Origin: Asterias amurensis
Taxonomy: Eukaryota; Echinodermata; Asteroidea; Forcipulatida; Asteriidae
Assembly: GCF_032118995.1 (NCBI RefSeq)
Contig: NC_092661.1
Span: 12,586,494 to 12,650,493 of the forward strand
Direction: 5' to 3'
Length of the DNA: 64,000 bases
Of this stretch, positions 32,601 to 41,679 are shown piece after piece; the stretch's first letter is position 1; every line of letters starts with the position of its first letter. The notes under the pieces are model-generated. The model ran no database searches, was not told the DNA's origin, and saw only the letters and a list, made by a program, of their open reading frames with translations. The translations under genes and the position numbers were made by a program.

Positions 32601-34239
32601 TGTTAGTGATTCAAAACATTTCATCAGTGATGTCTAATACTTGTACAAGGTATACTTATTGTCAGTTTGATTTGTTTCATTACTGGGATTGATGTCTATA
32701 GTTTTAGTTCTTTATTTTTTTATTTTTTATTAACCAGTTTGCAACATGACTCGCCTGGGTATGGAAAGCGGTGCCATATCCGACCATCAGATTACTGCTA
32801 TGAACGTCTTGAACAATGACACCAAAAACTACGGACCAGCACTAGCTAGGTTGAACGGCATAAGTAAGTATAATACCTCTTTTCACGAAGGATACGTGAC
32901 ATTGTTTTATGCGTCAACGCACGCAATAACAATCTGCTTGGTCGTTTTGGTGACATAAACTGACTGGTACATCTTGCGTGTGGTCCTATTAGTTGCACAG
33001 ACAAGAAGGCAATTTATTCCATATAAGTTATAACCAAACTTGTTGTACACGCAATTCAAACATCTTTCAAAAACGAAGTTATATCGTTTCCAATGTTTCA
33101 TTTCAATTTTTCAGGGACAACTACTACAAGTAAATTTTCCTTTCTTCGATCCAAAAATAAATCAATTAAAATATATTTCAAGTACTCATGTCTTTTTCTT
33201 GGTCCTTTGTGATCTTGCCTCCAAAGGCCTACTGTTAGTGAAAGTTTTTGTTTTGCAGTCACCCGTGTGTATATTTTAACACAAATGGCCAAGAAACAAA
33301 ACCTGTTTGTTTAAACAGGTTCCTGGTGTGGACAACAGCGGACCAGCACGTGGATTCAGGTGGATTTGGGCCGCACTGTGGACATCTACGGCCTGATCAT
33401 CCAGGGACGTTACCAATCAAACGAACACGTGAGGAGATTTTATCTAAGGTATGGAGATGATGAAAACTCACTGATGAATATGAAGGACATGGGGTATCTA
33501 AAGGTAACTATGACATGTTTTTTCTTATTTACTTAAATCGAAAACGTTAAGTTTGTTGATGTTTTGTTTCCAGTTCGAGGCGGGAATGCTAAACATATTG
33601 AGGACCGCGGACATTCGAAACAGGATTCAACAGGAGACCTCAACATACTCCCATTTAGTCGTTACTTGTCCAGCATTATTTCCTTAATTTTGCAAGCTGA
33701 GTACACGAAAACTAGTTATTAATAATTTTTACTTATTTATCCGTTAAACAATGCATTACCCGACATAAAAAAACATTTTTTTTATCCCCGATAAAAAAAA
33801 TTAACATCTAATAATCATACTGTTATAATTCATTATTGATATTTAATATCAGTTATATAGTTATCAAAATGAGGTTTGCAATATATTCCCCACCAACGAA
33901 AGAAAGAACAAATGCAGAGGCTGTGCTTTCTACAATAAATGATTGTCTGAATGAGCGTATACAAAACAGTACTGTGAATTATTGACAAGATAAACACTTT
34001 TTTGTATCTTTTTGCTTATCCAGTTTTATGCATCTGGACCGAGATCTGATGGTCAAGATGTTTTGATCTCTGTCCAGACCACATCACAGAGAATGATCCG
34101 AGCAAGATTCATCCGCATAAAACCCCGGTGGTATGGTGGCGAAAATCCATGCATGCGCTTCGAAATCATCGGCTGCAACTTTGGCAAGACTTATAACATA
34201 TCATTTATTAGTCTTTATAAACAATACGATATTTCATAA
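26333..34239 (+). CDS. Gene A: secreted PAN-like/HYR/HYR/discoidin protein (7-exon model)
   Basis: Exons 26333-26656, 28086-28146, 28986-29276, 32075-32350, 32738-32863, 33319-33503 and 34024-34239 join in frame with GT-AG introns to a 492-residue product. Order: signal peptide (about 1-22), PAN-like remnant (about 23-72), Thr/Glu-rich stalk, short linker, two HYR domains, one F5/8C domain. HYR domains are Ig-like adhesion modules and F5/8C domains bind glycans or lipids, so a secreted lectin-like role is inferred. The start was chosen because the signal peptide begins there and the paralogue aligns at the same point. Odd points: the PAN core is deleted, a broken discoidin exon lies between the HYR exons, and a second discoidin domain (35050-37275) lies beyond the stop. 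Whether both HYR exons are used together or alternatively is unknown. Confidence 0.75.
26657..28085 (+). other. Gene A intron 1, with a hairpin
   Basis: A hairpin lies at about 27859-27940: GTTGAATGAAGTATATGCTG, then TGGTCTA and TAGACCA arms, and CAGCATGCACCTCATTCAAC. Beside the exon 2 acceptor, TTTTACCTGGTATGTCTGCT (28012-28031) matches a block in the hairpin array near 42205-42224. Confidence 0.5.
28086..28146 (+). CDS. Gene A exon 2: short Ser/Thr linker
   Basis: 61 bases, phase 0 in and phase 1 out, bounded by CTCTAG and GTAGGA. It encodes VTTVSLELSTQAPDTTSAKT. Exon 57375-57435 of gene B is the same length and mostly identical, which strongly supports both as real exons although they are too short for frame-based detection. 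Confidence 0.8.
28147..28985 (+). other. Gene A intron 2, duplicated sequence
   Basis: It contains no gene. Most of this intron recurs upstream of HYR exon 2 (about 31207-32074) and of gene B's HYR exon (about 60610-61307). Confidence 0.7.
28986..29276 (+). CDS. Gene A exon 3: HYR domain 1
   Basis: 291 bases, phase 1-1, 97 residues. The HYR signature is clear: DTEGPIVNCPPDVF at the start, a VTC strand in the middle, KVGTTNVTCTASDAAGN, and a C-TF-VTVTG end. An inserted Tyr-rich loop (about residues 32-47, YAYYEYAHYEYAYDYEDGY) is encoded by 15-base imperfect repeats. The symmetric phase lets the exon be duplicated or skipped without a frame change. HYR modules are related to immunoglobulin-like folds and act in adhesion. 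Confidence 0.9.
29277..29698 (+). other. Intron sequence between HYR exon 1 and the foldback element
   Basis: An A-run lies at 29559-29570. The part TGACAAAATGAAAAGCGTAA near 29594 also occurs in the intron just before the second discoidin domain (about 34955-34974), which suggests these were once the same intron copy. Confidence 0.5.
29699..30549. mobile_element. Foldback-like element with inverted 42-bp tandem arrays
   Basis: The ends are inverted repeats starting ATGGTGGCCC and containing AGGGACATCGCATA. Each arm carries five to six copies of a 42-base unit (GTGCGCACACGTATGCAATG then TCGTGAAACAAATCGCGAAT) at 29734-29960, inverted at 30290-30530. An inner inverted pair (GCATACCATGTTGCATACC) brings the arms to about 30011 and 30236, leaving a spacer of about 225 bp. 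Imperfect 8-base flanking copies (GTATTTCT at 29691, ATATTTCT at 30550) look like a target duplication. This architecture matches foldback transposons. Long frames on both strands are artefacts of a 42-base (14-codon) period. Confidence 0.75.
30629..30705 (+). pseudogene. Relic first exon of a discoidin (F5/8C) domain
   Basis: After a CCAG acceptor the phase-1 frame reads VCNLSRHGIEIGAIVYHQ, clearly homologous to VCNMTRLGMESGAISDHQ of the intact exons. Homology fades after about 30690 and no donor follows, so the second half of the exon is lost. The matching second and third discoidin exons are absent before the next HYR exon. The foldback-like element lies only 79 bases upstream. Confidence 0.75.
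30706..32074 (+). other. Gene A intron with duplicated block
   Basis: A C-then-A homopolymer lies at 30846-30879 and a short (GT)n at 31015-31028. From about 31207 the sequence repeats intron 2 (28147 on) and closely matches 60610-61307 of gene B. No exon was recognised. Confidence 0.6.
32075..32350 (+). CDS. Gene A exon 4: HYR domain 2
   Basis: 276 bases, phase 1-1, 92 residues. It is nearly identical to HYR 1 but the Tyr-rich loop is five residues shorter (one 15-base repeat fewer: YAYYDYAYDYEDGY). The end CTFIVTVTG and the flanking introns match gene B's HYR exon better than HYR 1. Confidence 0.9.
32738..32863 (+). CDS. Gene A exon 5: discoidin domain 1, first part
   Basis: 126 bases, phase 1-1, bounded by AACCAG and GTAAGT. 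It encodes VCNMTRLGMESGAISDHQIT and ends YGPALARLNG, the typical N-terminal strand of F5/8C domains with the first disulfide cysteine. Confidence 0.88.
33319..33503 (+). CDS. Gene A exon 6: discoidin domain 1, middle
   Basis: 185 bases, phase 1 in and 0 out. It encodes SWCGQQRTSTWIQVDLGRTV and YGLIIQGRYQS. WIQVDLG and the QGR turn are conserved core motifs of F5/8C domains. The donor is GTAACT. Confidence 0.88.
33504..34023 (+). other. Gene A intron 6
   Basis: AT-rich, no repeat recognised. Distant similarity to 63200-63310 (CCG-ACA-TTCGAAACAG patterns) fits the paralogous intron of gene B. Confidence 0.4.
34024..34239 (+). CDS. Gene A exon 7: discoidin domain 1, end, with extended C-terminus
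   Basis: It encodes FYASGPRSDGQDVLISVQTT through PCMRFEIIGCN, which includes the closing cysteine of the fold. The paralogous exons stop with TGA right after CN; here a small change removes that stop and adds 19 residues ending YDIS before TAA. A GC dinucleotide at 34184-34185 (TTTG then GCAAGA) could be a GC-AG donor leaving phase 1, the phase needed by the next discoidin exon. Confidence 0.8.
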   Translation, partial: FYASGPRSDGQDVLISVQTTSQRMIRARFIRIKPRWYGGENPCMRFEIIGCNFGKTYNISFISLYKQYDIS

Positions 34240-35049
34240 CAAATATTTTCGAAACAGATAACCAAAATGAACCCGTAATTTGTGCGGTTTTATATAGAGA
34301 TGTTTAAGAATAGTGTTACCGATCGAACCTTTTTGAGGTAGAAAAAGCTTTCATAAAACACCTATTTGAGCGTGTTTATTTAAAGTGAGTTTCTATATTC
34401 CAAATAACATTGAGGGCGCTATTACATTGTGGAATTTTGAACATTAGGCCTACGTACTGAGTAATCGGTCGGACCTGCCGCTGGACACTTATGTTAGCAT
34501 GCTTGATTGTAACGAAGCATAAACCTATATAGACCTTTATCACGGTGTGGCCAAATTGAATTTCTCCCATTGATAACAATGTTACCAAACCGAGGCTGGA
34601 AGTACTATAGTCTGGTTCCTATTTTCAAAATGATTATTACCATTCACTATTGTTATTCGATACAAGGAACATGACCAAGATGTAGGCAGCATGATAAAGG
34701 TCTATAACATGTAGCAGCAGTAGCTGTCCATTCAAAAAGCTAGCCTAAATTTAAAGTGACGTGCTACGGGTGAGAATCGCATGAATGGCTGTGTACGAAG
34801 AACTTCGCCACTGAAACCGTGAACCAACGTCACATAGGCTCTAACATGTTCGCCATTTTGAAAATACAAGTAAAAAACAAGTAAAGCCAATCCAACAAAA
34901 TGGATAAAAAGGTGTGCATGACTCGTGGTTGGTTACCACCAACAATTTCTCAACAAAATGAAAAGCGTAAAAACAACGCCCAGAGCTCAGGCTGCATCGT
35001 CTTGGTTGAGTTGTTTAATAACATTATTATTATTGTGTTTTTTAACCAG
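34240..35049 (+). other. Interval between the two discoidin domains of gene A
   Basis: No other exon was seen. The part near 34919-34975 (ACTCGTGGTTGGTTACCACC and AAAATGAAAAGCGTAAAAAC) resembles the sequence after HYR 1, so it is probably retained intron rather than an intergenic spacer. Confidence 0.45.
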
Positions 35050-35175
35050 TGTGTAGCAAGACTCCCCTCGGTATGGAAAGTGGCGCCATAGCCGACCATC
35101 AGATTACTGCATCGAGCGTCTTGAACAACGACTACGCAAACTACGGAACAGCACTAGCTCGGTTGAACAGCAAAG
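35050..35175 (+). CDS. Discoidin domain 2, first exon
   Basis: 126 bases, phase 1-1, bounded by AACCAG and GTTAGT. It encodes VCSKTPLGMESGAIADHQIT and ends ALARLNSK. This is the copy closest to the F5/8C family pattern (PLGMESGAI, ITASS), so it may be the least altered. No signal peptide or promoter exon was seen between it and discoidin domain 1, so it is most likely part of gene A. Confidence 0.8.
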
Positions 35176-36176
35176 GTTAGTAAATATCCCATTCCATAAA
35201 TGATCCGTCATCCCATTTCATAAATAATCCGTCACAAAACTCTTCTTTTTTTGTGTTAACGAAGGCGATAACAACCCTTTTGGTAATCTTCAAACTTGTA
35301 TCAATTATTTGCTTGACGACATAAACTGACCGGTACATCTAGCGTGTCAGCCAAGTAGTTGCACAAACAAGAGGGCAGTACAGAGTTTGTCAAACACCAG
35401 GGCAATTTATTCCATAGGAATTAGAACTTATTTGTTATCTGTTTTGCCTTCTGTGATGGTTTCATCGTGCTAAAAGAAATGATATGGTTTTCAATTGTCT
35501 ATCCTTTAGTTTACCAGGAACAACTACTGTAAACAGGTTTAATTTCATTAAATACCATTTGTTTTTCTAACTTTGGGGGTGTTTGGTATTATAACAACTT
35601 TTCTTTAAGTTGTTTTCAAAATGTTAAAATTATGCTGTTTTTCCCATGTTGCTAACACCCAACCGAAAAAGAAATGGATATATTTTTGTTTCCTTTGTTG
35701 CTCAAACCAAGCGTTAAAGAGAAGGAGATTGTCTTATCCCTGAAACTAAAAATGACAAAATGTATGATAGCCTATATTGCTCACATATAAAGTGGAATGA
35801 GTCCATATTTTTTTAAATGTTAGCATTAGGAAAAAATGAGATTGAATCGTTAAATCTATAGAAGTGTTTTCTTTATTTTTTATTTGAGGAGAAAAATGGT
35901 GAACGAAAAATGTGTTGCTTTAAAATCCTGTTTCGGTAGCAATATATTTCATAAGCTGTAAATTTGAAGGAAAAAAATAAACAAAATTAAATAAATACAG
36001 TAAAAATGCATCCGTTTTTAGTAAATTTTCCTTTCTCTAATCCCGAAATTAATAGTTAAAATTTATTTTTGAAGTATACAGGCTGTAAAAGTTTGTGTTT
36101 TGAAGTCACCTTAATGAACATTAGATGTTTTTTTTACCATCAAAACATAAGGAACGAAACCTGTTTGTTTTAACAG

Positions 36177-36361
36177 GTTCCTGGTGTGGACAACGGTGGA
36201 CTAGCACATGGATCCAGGTGAATTTCCTCCGCACTGTGGACATCTACGGCCTGATCATCCAGGGACGTTACCAATCAAACGAATACGTGACGGAGTTTTA
36301 TCTGAAGTATGGATATGATGAAAACTCATTGATATATGCGAAGGACAATTATTTTAAAAAG
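36177..36361 (+). CDS. Discoidin domain 2, middle exon
   Basis: 185 bases, phase 1 to 0. It encodes SWCGQRWTSTWIQVNFLRTV and DIYGLIIQGRYQSNEYVTEF. The usual VDLG is VNFL here, a change in a core strand. The acceptor is TAACAG and the donor GTAACT. Confidence 0.82.
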
Positions 36362-36402
36362 GTAACTGTAATAGTCAAATAAAACTCACCATACTCCCAT
36401 CA

Positions 36403-36778
36403 AATGAACACGTTGCCTTGGATCGGTCGAGTTGGTCTTTGAAAAGCGTTTTGTGACCGTTTGTTATAAAATGCATATGGTTAGAAAGATGGTGTAAAAG
36501 TAGAATACAATGATCTACACAAATATGCCTCGAGATTGCGTGGTTTTCTTTTTACCTCGTCCAATAACACGGTCGGCCATTTATGGGAGTCAAAATTTTG
36601 ACTCCCATAAATGGCCGACCGTGATAGTTCCCGACGTAAAAAGAAAACCGTGCAATTTTGAGTGATCATTATATTCTACTTTTAAAACATCTTTCTAACC
36701 ATATACATTTCATAACAAACGGTTTCAAACGCTTTTTATAGACCAACTCGTCCGATCCAAGCCAACGTGTTCCTTTAA
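36403..36778. mobile_element. TTAA hairpin MITE, family 3, inside a gene A intron
   Basis: The arms (GAACACGTTGCCTTGGATCG at left and its inverse at right) and the GGCCATTTATGGGAGTCAAA apex match 6566-6955. The right TTAA is intact (36775-36778); the left has decayed. It starts 41 bases after the exon donor. Confidence 0.85.
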
Positions 36779-37116
36779 TGTATTCCCTTTCTGTGTCAAA
36801 ACGAGCATTATCTCAGTACAAGTTCTTACATCTACGAGTAGGCCTACGTAATGTACAGCAAATGACGAGAACAAGTTGATATGCACTGCCAGCTCGTGTA
36901 TAAAATAATCATTTATTTGTAATCAGTATGTTTCAGAAGTTACTGCTAAGAATTAGAGTCGCAATATTTCCCCTTAAACAACTTATAACGAAATAATGAA
37001 CACATGAAATTGATGTGGTGTCTACGATCTGTGTGAATATGTGTTCGAAACAGTGATTTAATATCGGTGGGAATAACTGACGAAAAACACTTATTTGTAT
37101 CTTTTTGCTAATCCAG

Positions 37117-37275
37117 CTCTATGCATCTGGACCGAGATCTGATGGTCAAGATGTTTTGATCTCTGTCCAGACCACATCACAGAGAATGATCCAAGCAAGC
37201 ATCATCCGCATAGAACCCTGGTGGTATGATGTCGAATATTCATGCATGCGCTTCGAAATCTTCAGCTGCAACTGA
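37117..37275 (+). CDS. Discoidin domain 2, last exon with stop
   Basis: It encodes LYASGPRSDGQDVLISVQTT and ends SCMRFEIFSCN followed by TGA (37273-37275), the normal end of the F5/8C fold. If joined to gene A through the GC-AG intron described for exon 7, the product would have 630 residues with two discoidin domains. No AATAAA was noticed close downstream. Confidence 0.82.
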   Translation, partial: LYASGPRSDGQDVLISVQTTSQRMIQASIIRIEPWWYDVEYSCMRFEIFSCN

Positions 37276-37883
37276 CGACACCAATAGCAAGACGTAAAGA
37301 AACCTCACACACTCTTTAAATTAATTTTTTTTTATAAAAGAGATGCACTTTTAAACAATGCTGAAACAGAAACAAATTTTTGCGGTCTATGTTTATTTTA
37401 GGGATATGGAGAACAGTTCGAACTCTCGTTTAGAGAAACATAGCACACACTTAATGAGAAAATGTATGACGGTGTTTATTTCAAATTAGGCTGGTCCCCA
37501 TCCTTGCGGATATCATATCCATACCCAACATATAGGCCCTCTTCCAAACCATGGCTTCGGCTCCAGATTCAGTTCAGGCTATAGGTTGGCCCTACTTTGC
37601 GTCTCCCTCTGGGCTTCAGACGAGAGTACTGAGCATGAAGCCGAATCCAACGCCGACGCCGTGGAAAAGGGCCATACTTACATACCTAAAGATTTATTGG
37701 ATACAATTATTTAATTTGATAATTGTGCTTACGTCCGATTTGATTGCAAATATCCATGTGAAATGAATGCGAGGTTGGAATAACTTTTATATAATAGTTG
37801 AACCAAACTCGAGGAAAATAGAACTGCGTGATATGTTTCTCGTTAGTAGATGAGGGTAGTGCTTTTCAGATGATTTCATTTGT
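37276..37883. other. 3' flank of gene A
   Basis: It probably holds the 3' untranslated region and intergenic DNA. Nothing specific was recognised; a 71-codon frame at 37551-37766 has no motif. Confidence 0.35.
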
Positions 37884-38205
37884 GCCGGCGGGTCGTGACG
37901 GAGCTGTAAAGCACACTGATTACCTCGGACTCAAGCTCTGGAGTTGCTGCTCAGCAGACTTTCGGTTCAAGTCCCAGTATTGACACTTGTGTCCTTACAG
38001 CAAGACACTTAAATATTGTGTTATTGCGTCCTTCGGAGGGAACGTAAAGTCGTAGGTCCCGCGTGTTGTGCAATGCATGTAAAAGAAAATAAACCAGTTA
38101 CACTTATGGCAAATAGAAAGAGTTTGCTGCGGTGTTTCTGGCAGTGGTCGCTAAATACAGCCGCAGCACTTTGTAAACCTAAATAAATCTCATAAATCAT
38201 AAATC
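37884..38205 (+). mobile_element. tRNA-derived SINE, second body type
   Basis: The head GGGTCGTGACGGAGCTGTAA is a decayed A-box region and TTCGGTTCAAGTCCCAG contains the B box. The body includes GCGTGTTGTGCAATGCATGT and GCAGCACTTTGTAAACC and ends in a CATAAAT-type tail. The body matches 47500-47830. Confidence 0.65.
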
Positions 38206-39479
38206 TCGATCAGTCGATGGACAAAATAATCATGAGCGCTTTGCCCGTAGAAAAAAAGTATTTTTAATTGTTACTGAAAATTATGACTAACCGTACCAGT
38301 AATATGTTGTTTTGACGGTCAGTGTAATTTAGAATAACGGTACATTAAGTTTATTGTGTTTGATAATATCAGTCGTCAATAATAGTGGTCCGGTAAATTA
38401 AGACATCTTCTTTTGTTATACTACGATATTATAATTATGAGGGTTTTTTCGAAACCAGGTGATGTGATTAAAAGATGCAACATTGCTATTAAGGCCGGAA
38501 ATACATGTGGCACCCTTTGCGTCAGCTCGGAGGTCACATGCCTCTCATAAGTTCACAACACCATACATGTACATCAAACTCGGATCGTCAGTTGTAAAAA
38601 TGTAACACATCACTTATGTGTGAGCGTCGGCGTTCAAATTCAAACTAAGGAAAATGAAATGTTTTAGTTTCGGCGAAGAAACGTGTAAAAATTCGTAAAC
38701 TGGCAATCTAACAAAAGAACATTCGCAATTGAATTGTGCTAAGATGCACGCGTCACATTTACAATGTTGTTTCAGAAGATCTTTGTGCATTACGCTTTCT
38801 CTATATTGTATTTAAATATTATATCATTAATGTAATAACCATAACAATTGATTCTGTGTTTGGTTGAAATAAATAGCTGTTTTCATTTTAGTTTAAAACA
38901 TCAGGGAATGTACAACAACAATGTTCAGAATTATCAACATTAATTTTACATCGGCATCAAACTGAATAATGTGTAAAAACACACTTAAAAACTACAATCA
39001 ATGGTTGTACAAAGTACTTACTCAAACACCTACCCTACCTTCTCCTTTTACAGTTTTGTATCGGATGAATTAATTCAGGCTGATTTTTGCAAAGAAGCAA
39101 GCTGTCAATATTGACAAGTTTCAGTTATTTAGTTTAAAAAGGGAACACCTCACCTAATACCAGAAAAGAATGCAAAAAAACCTTTAGTTCACATGTTTTT
39201 GGGACATTTGTTTACTTGATAAGCTGCATGTAGAAAATTGTTCAAGACAAAAATGGTATTCTGTGTATAATAGTGTACTGTTGTACATTCCTTGAATAGT
39301 AGTCTTCGTACGTGGTGATAGTTTAATGGTTCAAGCTGTAAATGTATTTTGATTCGTAAATAGTCAGCAGTTGGTAAGATTTGCTTGTGTATATTGATGG
39401 TTTCTTTACTTAAGGGTTTTTACATGCACATCTTGATATTGCTGCACTAGGTAGATTTAAATTGACGAATCATTAGACC
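38206..39479. other. Gene-less stretch
   Basis: AT-rich, no exon, no tandem repeat and no long inverted repeat recognised. Confidence 0.4.
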
Positions 39480-40300
39480 GCTATAGATCCACTTTATAGA
39501 ACGCCTAAATGTCTTACTGAACGCCATAGCGATTGGCCGCCGTATTGAATCTAAGAACGCTACAGCGATTTACAAGAACGCTAGAGCGACGTACTAGTAT
39601 ACAAATATTGACTGCTTCGAGTGCTATGGTTAAAACTATGACTCCCGAGGTGATCCCCGGAGCGTTCTATTTTCCCGAGGCGAAGCCGAGGGAAAATAGA
39701 ACGCTCCGGGGATCACCGAGGGAGTCATAGTTTTTAACCATTGCACGAGTAAAAGCAGTCAATATTTGTTTTATAACACCCCAAACATTATCAAATACTG
39801 TACTATTATTATTAAGTTACAGACCTGAATGCTACAATCCACGGACGACGCGAATACAGATTGCAAACACTTTTACTTACTGTGTTGCATGTAGTGTCGT
39901 GCAATCCGAAATGGTTACAGACTATTAATTTATTATCCTCGTACACGCAACGGACGTCTGGGTACTGCACGCCGTGTGCTAGTCTGTCGGACTAGCGCAC
40001 GGCGCCGTGTGCTAGTCTTCGGACTAGCGCATGGCAAACCGACGCACTATCACACGGCCGTCGTCTAGCAAAACTAAGACATGTCATGTGACGCGCTCTA
40101 AACCAATGAGCAGGCAGAATACTTGCAAGGGGTGTTATAAAACGCCATAGCGATTGCCCGCCATAATGAATGATTAGAACGCTAGAGCCACTTACGCCAC
40201 AATGTCTTACTAAACGCCAAAGCGATTGACCGCCATAACAAATCATTACAACGCTACGGCGGCAGAGACGGACTAGAACGCCACAGCTATTTAAATATAG
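39480..40300. mobile_element. Hairpin-rich MITE complex
   Basis: At 39598-39772 a palindrome has arms CAAATATTGACTGCTT, GGTTAAAA, GGTGATCCCCGGAGCGTTCT and apex GAGGCGAAGCCGAG. At 39764-40143 an element has ends TTTTATAACACCCC and GGGGTGTTATAAAA; inside it, two GC-rich hairpins with GTGTGCTAGTC and GACTAGCGCAC arms lie at 39975-40033. Short AACGC-AGCGATTGCCGCC motifs repeat on both flanks (39495-39595, 40140-40290), so the palindromes may be nested in one outer element. Confidence 0.6.
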
Positions 40301-41660
40301 CTTATTAAATAATCATGTTCGCTAGCATTCCTATTTGCGCGTCTGTCTGAACAATCTAATGGGTTATTTTGACACATGTTCGAGGTCGGTATCTAACAGA
40401 AGATACGATTTTACAAAGGCAACAAGTCTGTTTACTAGCTTGATATAGAAAAAGGCTACCATGCGTAATATTTTGTTTGTTGATCTGTTGATCAATGATC
40501 AATCATATGGGGACCCCGCATGAGTTTTGCACCATAGAGAACACCGTAGGTGCAATATGAATTATGTAATGGCACTGGACGCCCTTTTTCGCAAGTATAG
40601 AGCAGAAGAGCAGACAATGACAATTGCTATTAAATATCTTAATATAAACATGTATCTTTATAACAGTCAATGTTGAAATCATTAAATTGAAAGGAAAACA
40701 TTTGCAAAGGCACCAGATTCACTCATTTCAGTACCCAGATTATGCGCTTTTAACAGATTCAACACATTAATATTTTCTACTGCGATGTTTACTTATAATG
40801 AGTAAACATATGATCATCCAAGGAAGACCATCAACAAAGTATACGACGGTTGTCTACGTTTCACAAAACAGCCAACTACCATAAGAGCTACCATCATTTT
40901 TCCACAGCTGTATATGGTTCGTTAATTGGCCGGTCTGGCCTTGGACTCCCGGTTAGAATATACCATAATGCCATTGTGGGGTACAGGTTTAACAAAGAAG
41001 TAGTTTGTGGGGTCCATTGTCCCATTGTTTAAAATACATCACAGGGGCGTTCCCGTAGGCCCAGACAAACGCGCACCCAGTATAACTATTAACAAAAATG
41101 CATCCTTGTGGAGCTCTCTTTTATTTTACACTCTGTTCCTGCCGGGTTTGGCATAGACTTTATACACCAAATTTCATTGCCGAGCACCCAAGTCTTGAGA
41201 AATATCCAATGTAGTCCTTTCATCGTCCCTCTTTGAATGTCATCTGTCTCCACGAGGTACCCCAAAAATGAGCAAAGCCACCATTCAGATCGGGCATGTG
41301 GGGTACTTTCTTTGTAAATCCCCTTCTTAAGAATTTCTCTGTAGGGTACCCCTACTAGAACTAAGAAGGCATTGTAGGTGGTATTTATAACTGTACAACA
41401 AAATACCCCCCCCCGCCGTAAACTGGCTTGTTTGGGACACAAACACACGATGCCACCCCACGCCCCAACCCCACCCCACCCCCTCACCGGACGAAACAGG
41501 CAACAAGAGTAAGGCAACAAGAGTAAAGAAACAAATTATTCATACAATAAAATAAAATAAAAACGACCAGGACCTCAGGGCATTAATATGCACACCAATA
41601 TTGATGGATTGTCTACAACTTCGGTCAGAGCAGTAAAACCAGCAAGACGTTCAGATGTCA
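40301..41660. other. Gene-less stretch
   Basis: A C-rich run lies at 41406-41414 and a C/A-rich stretch at 41450-41490. A 143-codon minus frame (41089-41520) has no domain and ends in low complexity. No gene is supported. Confidence 0.35.
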
Positions 41661-41679
41661 TGCGACATTGGCCCAACTC

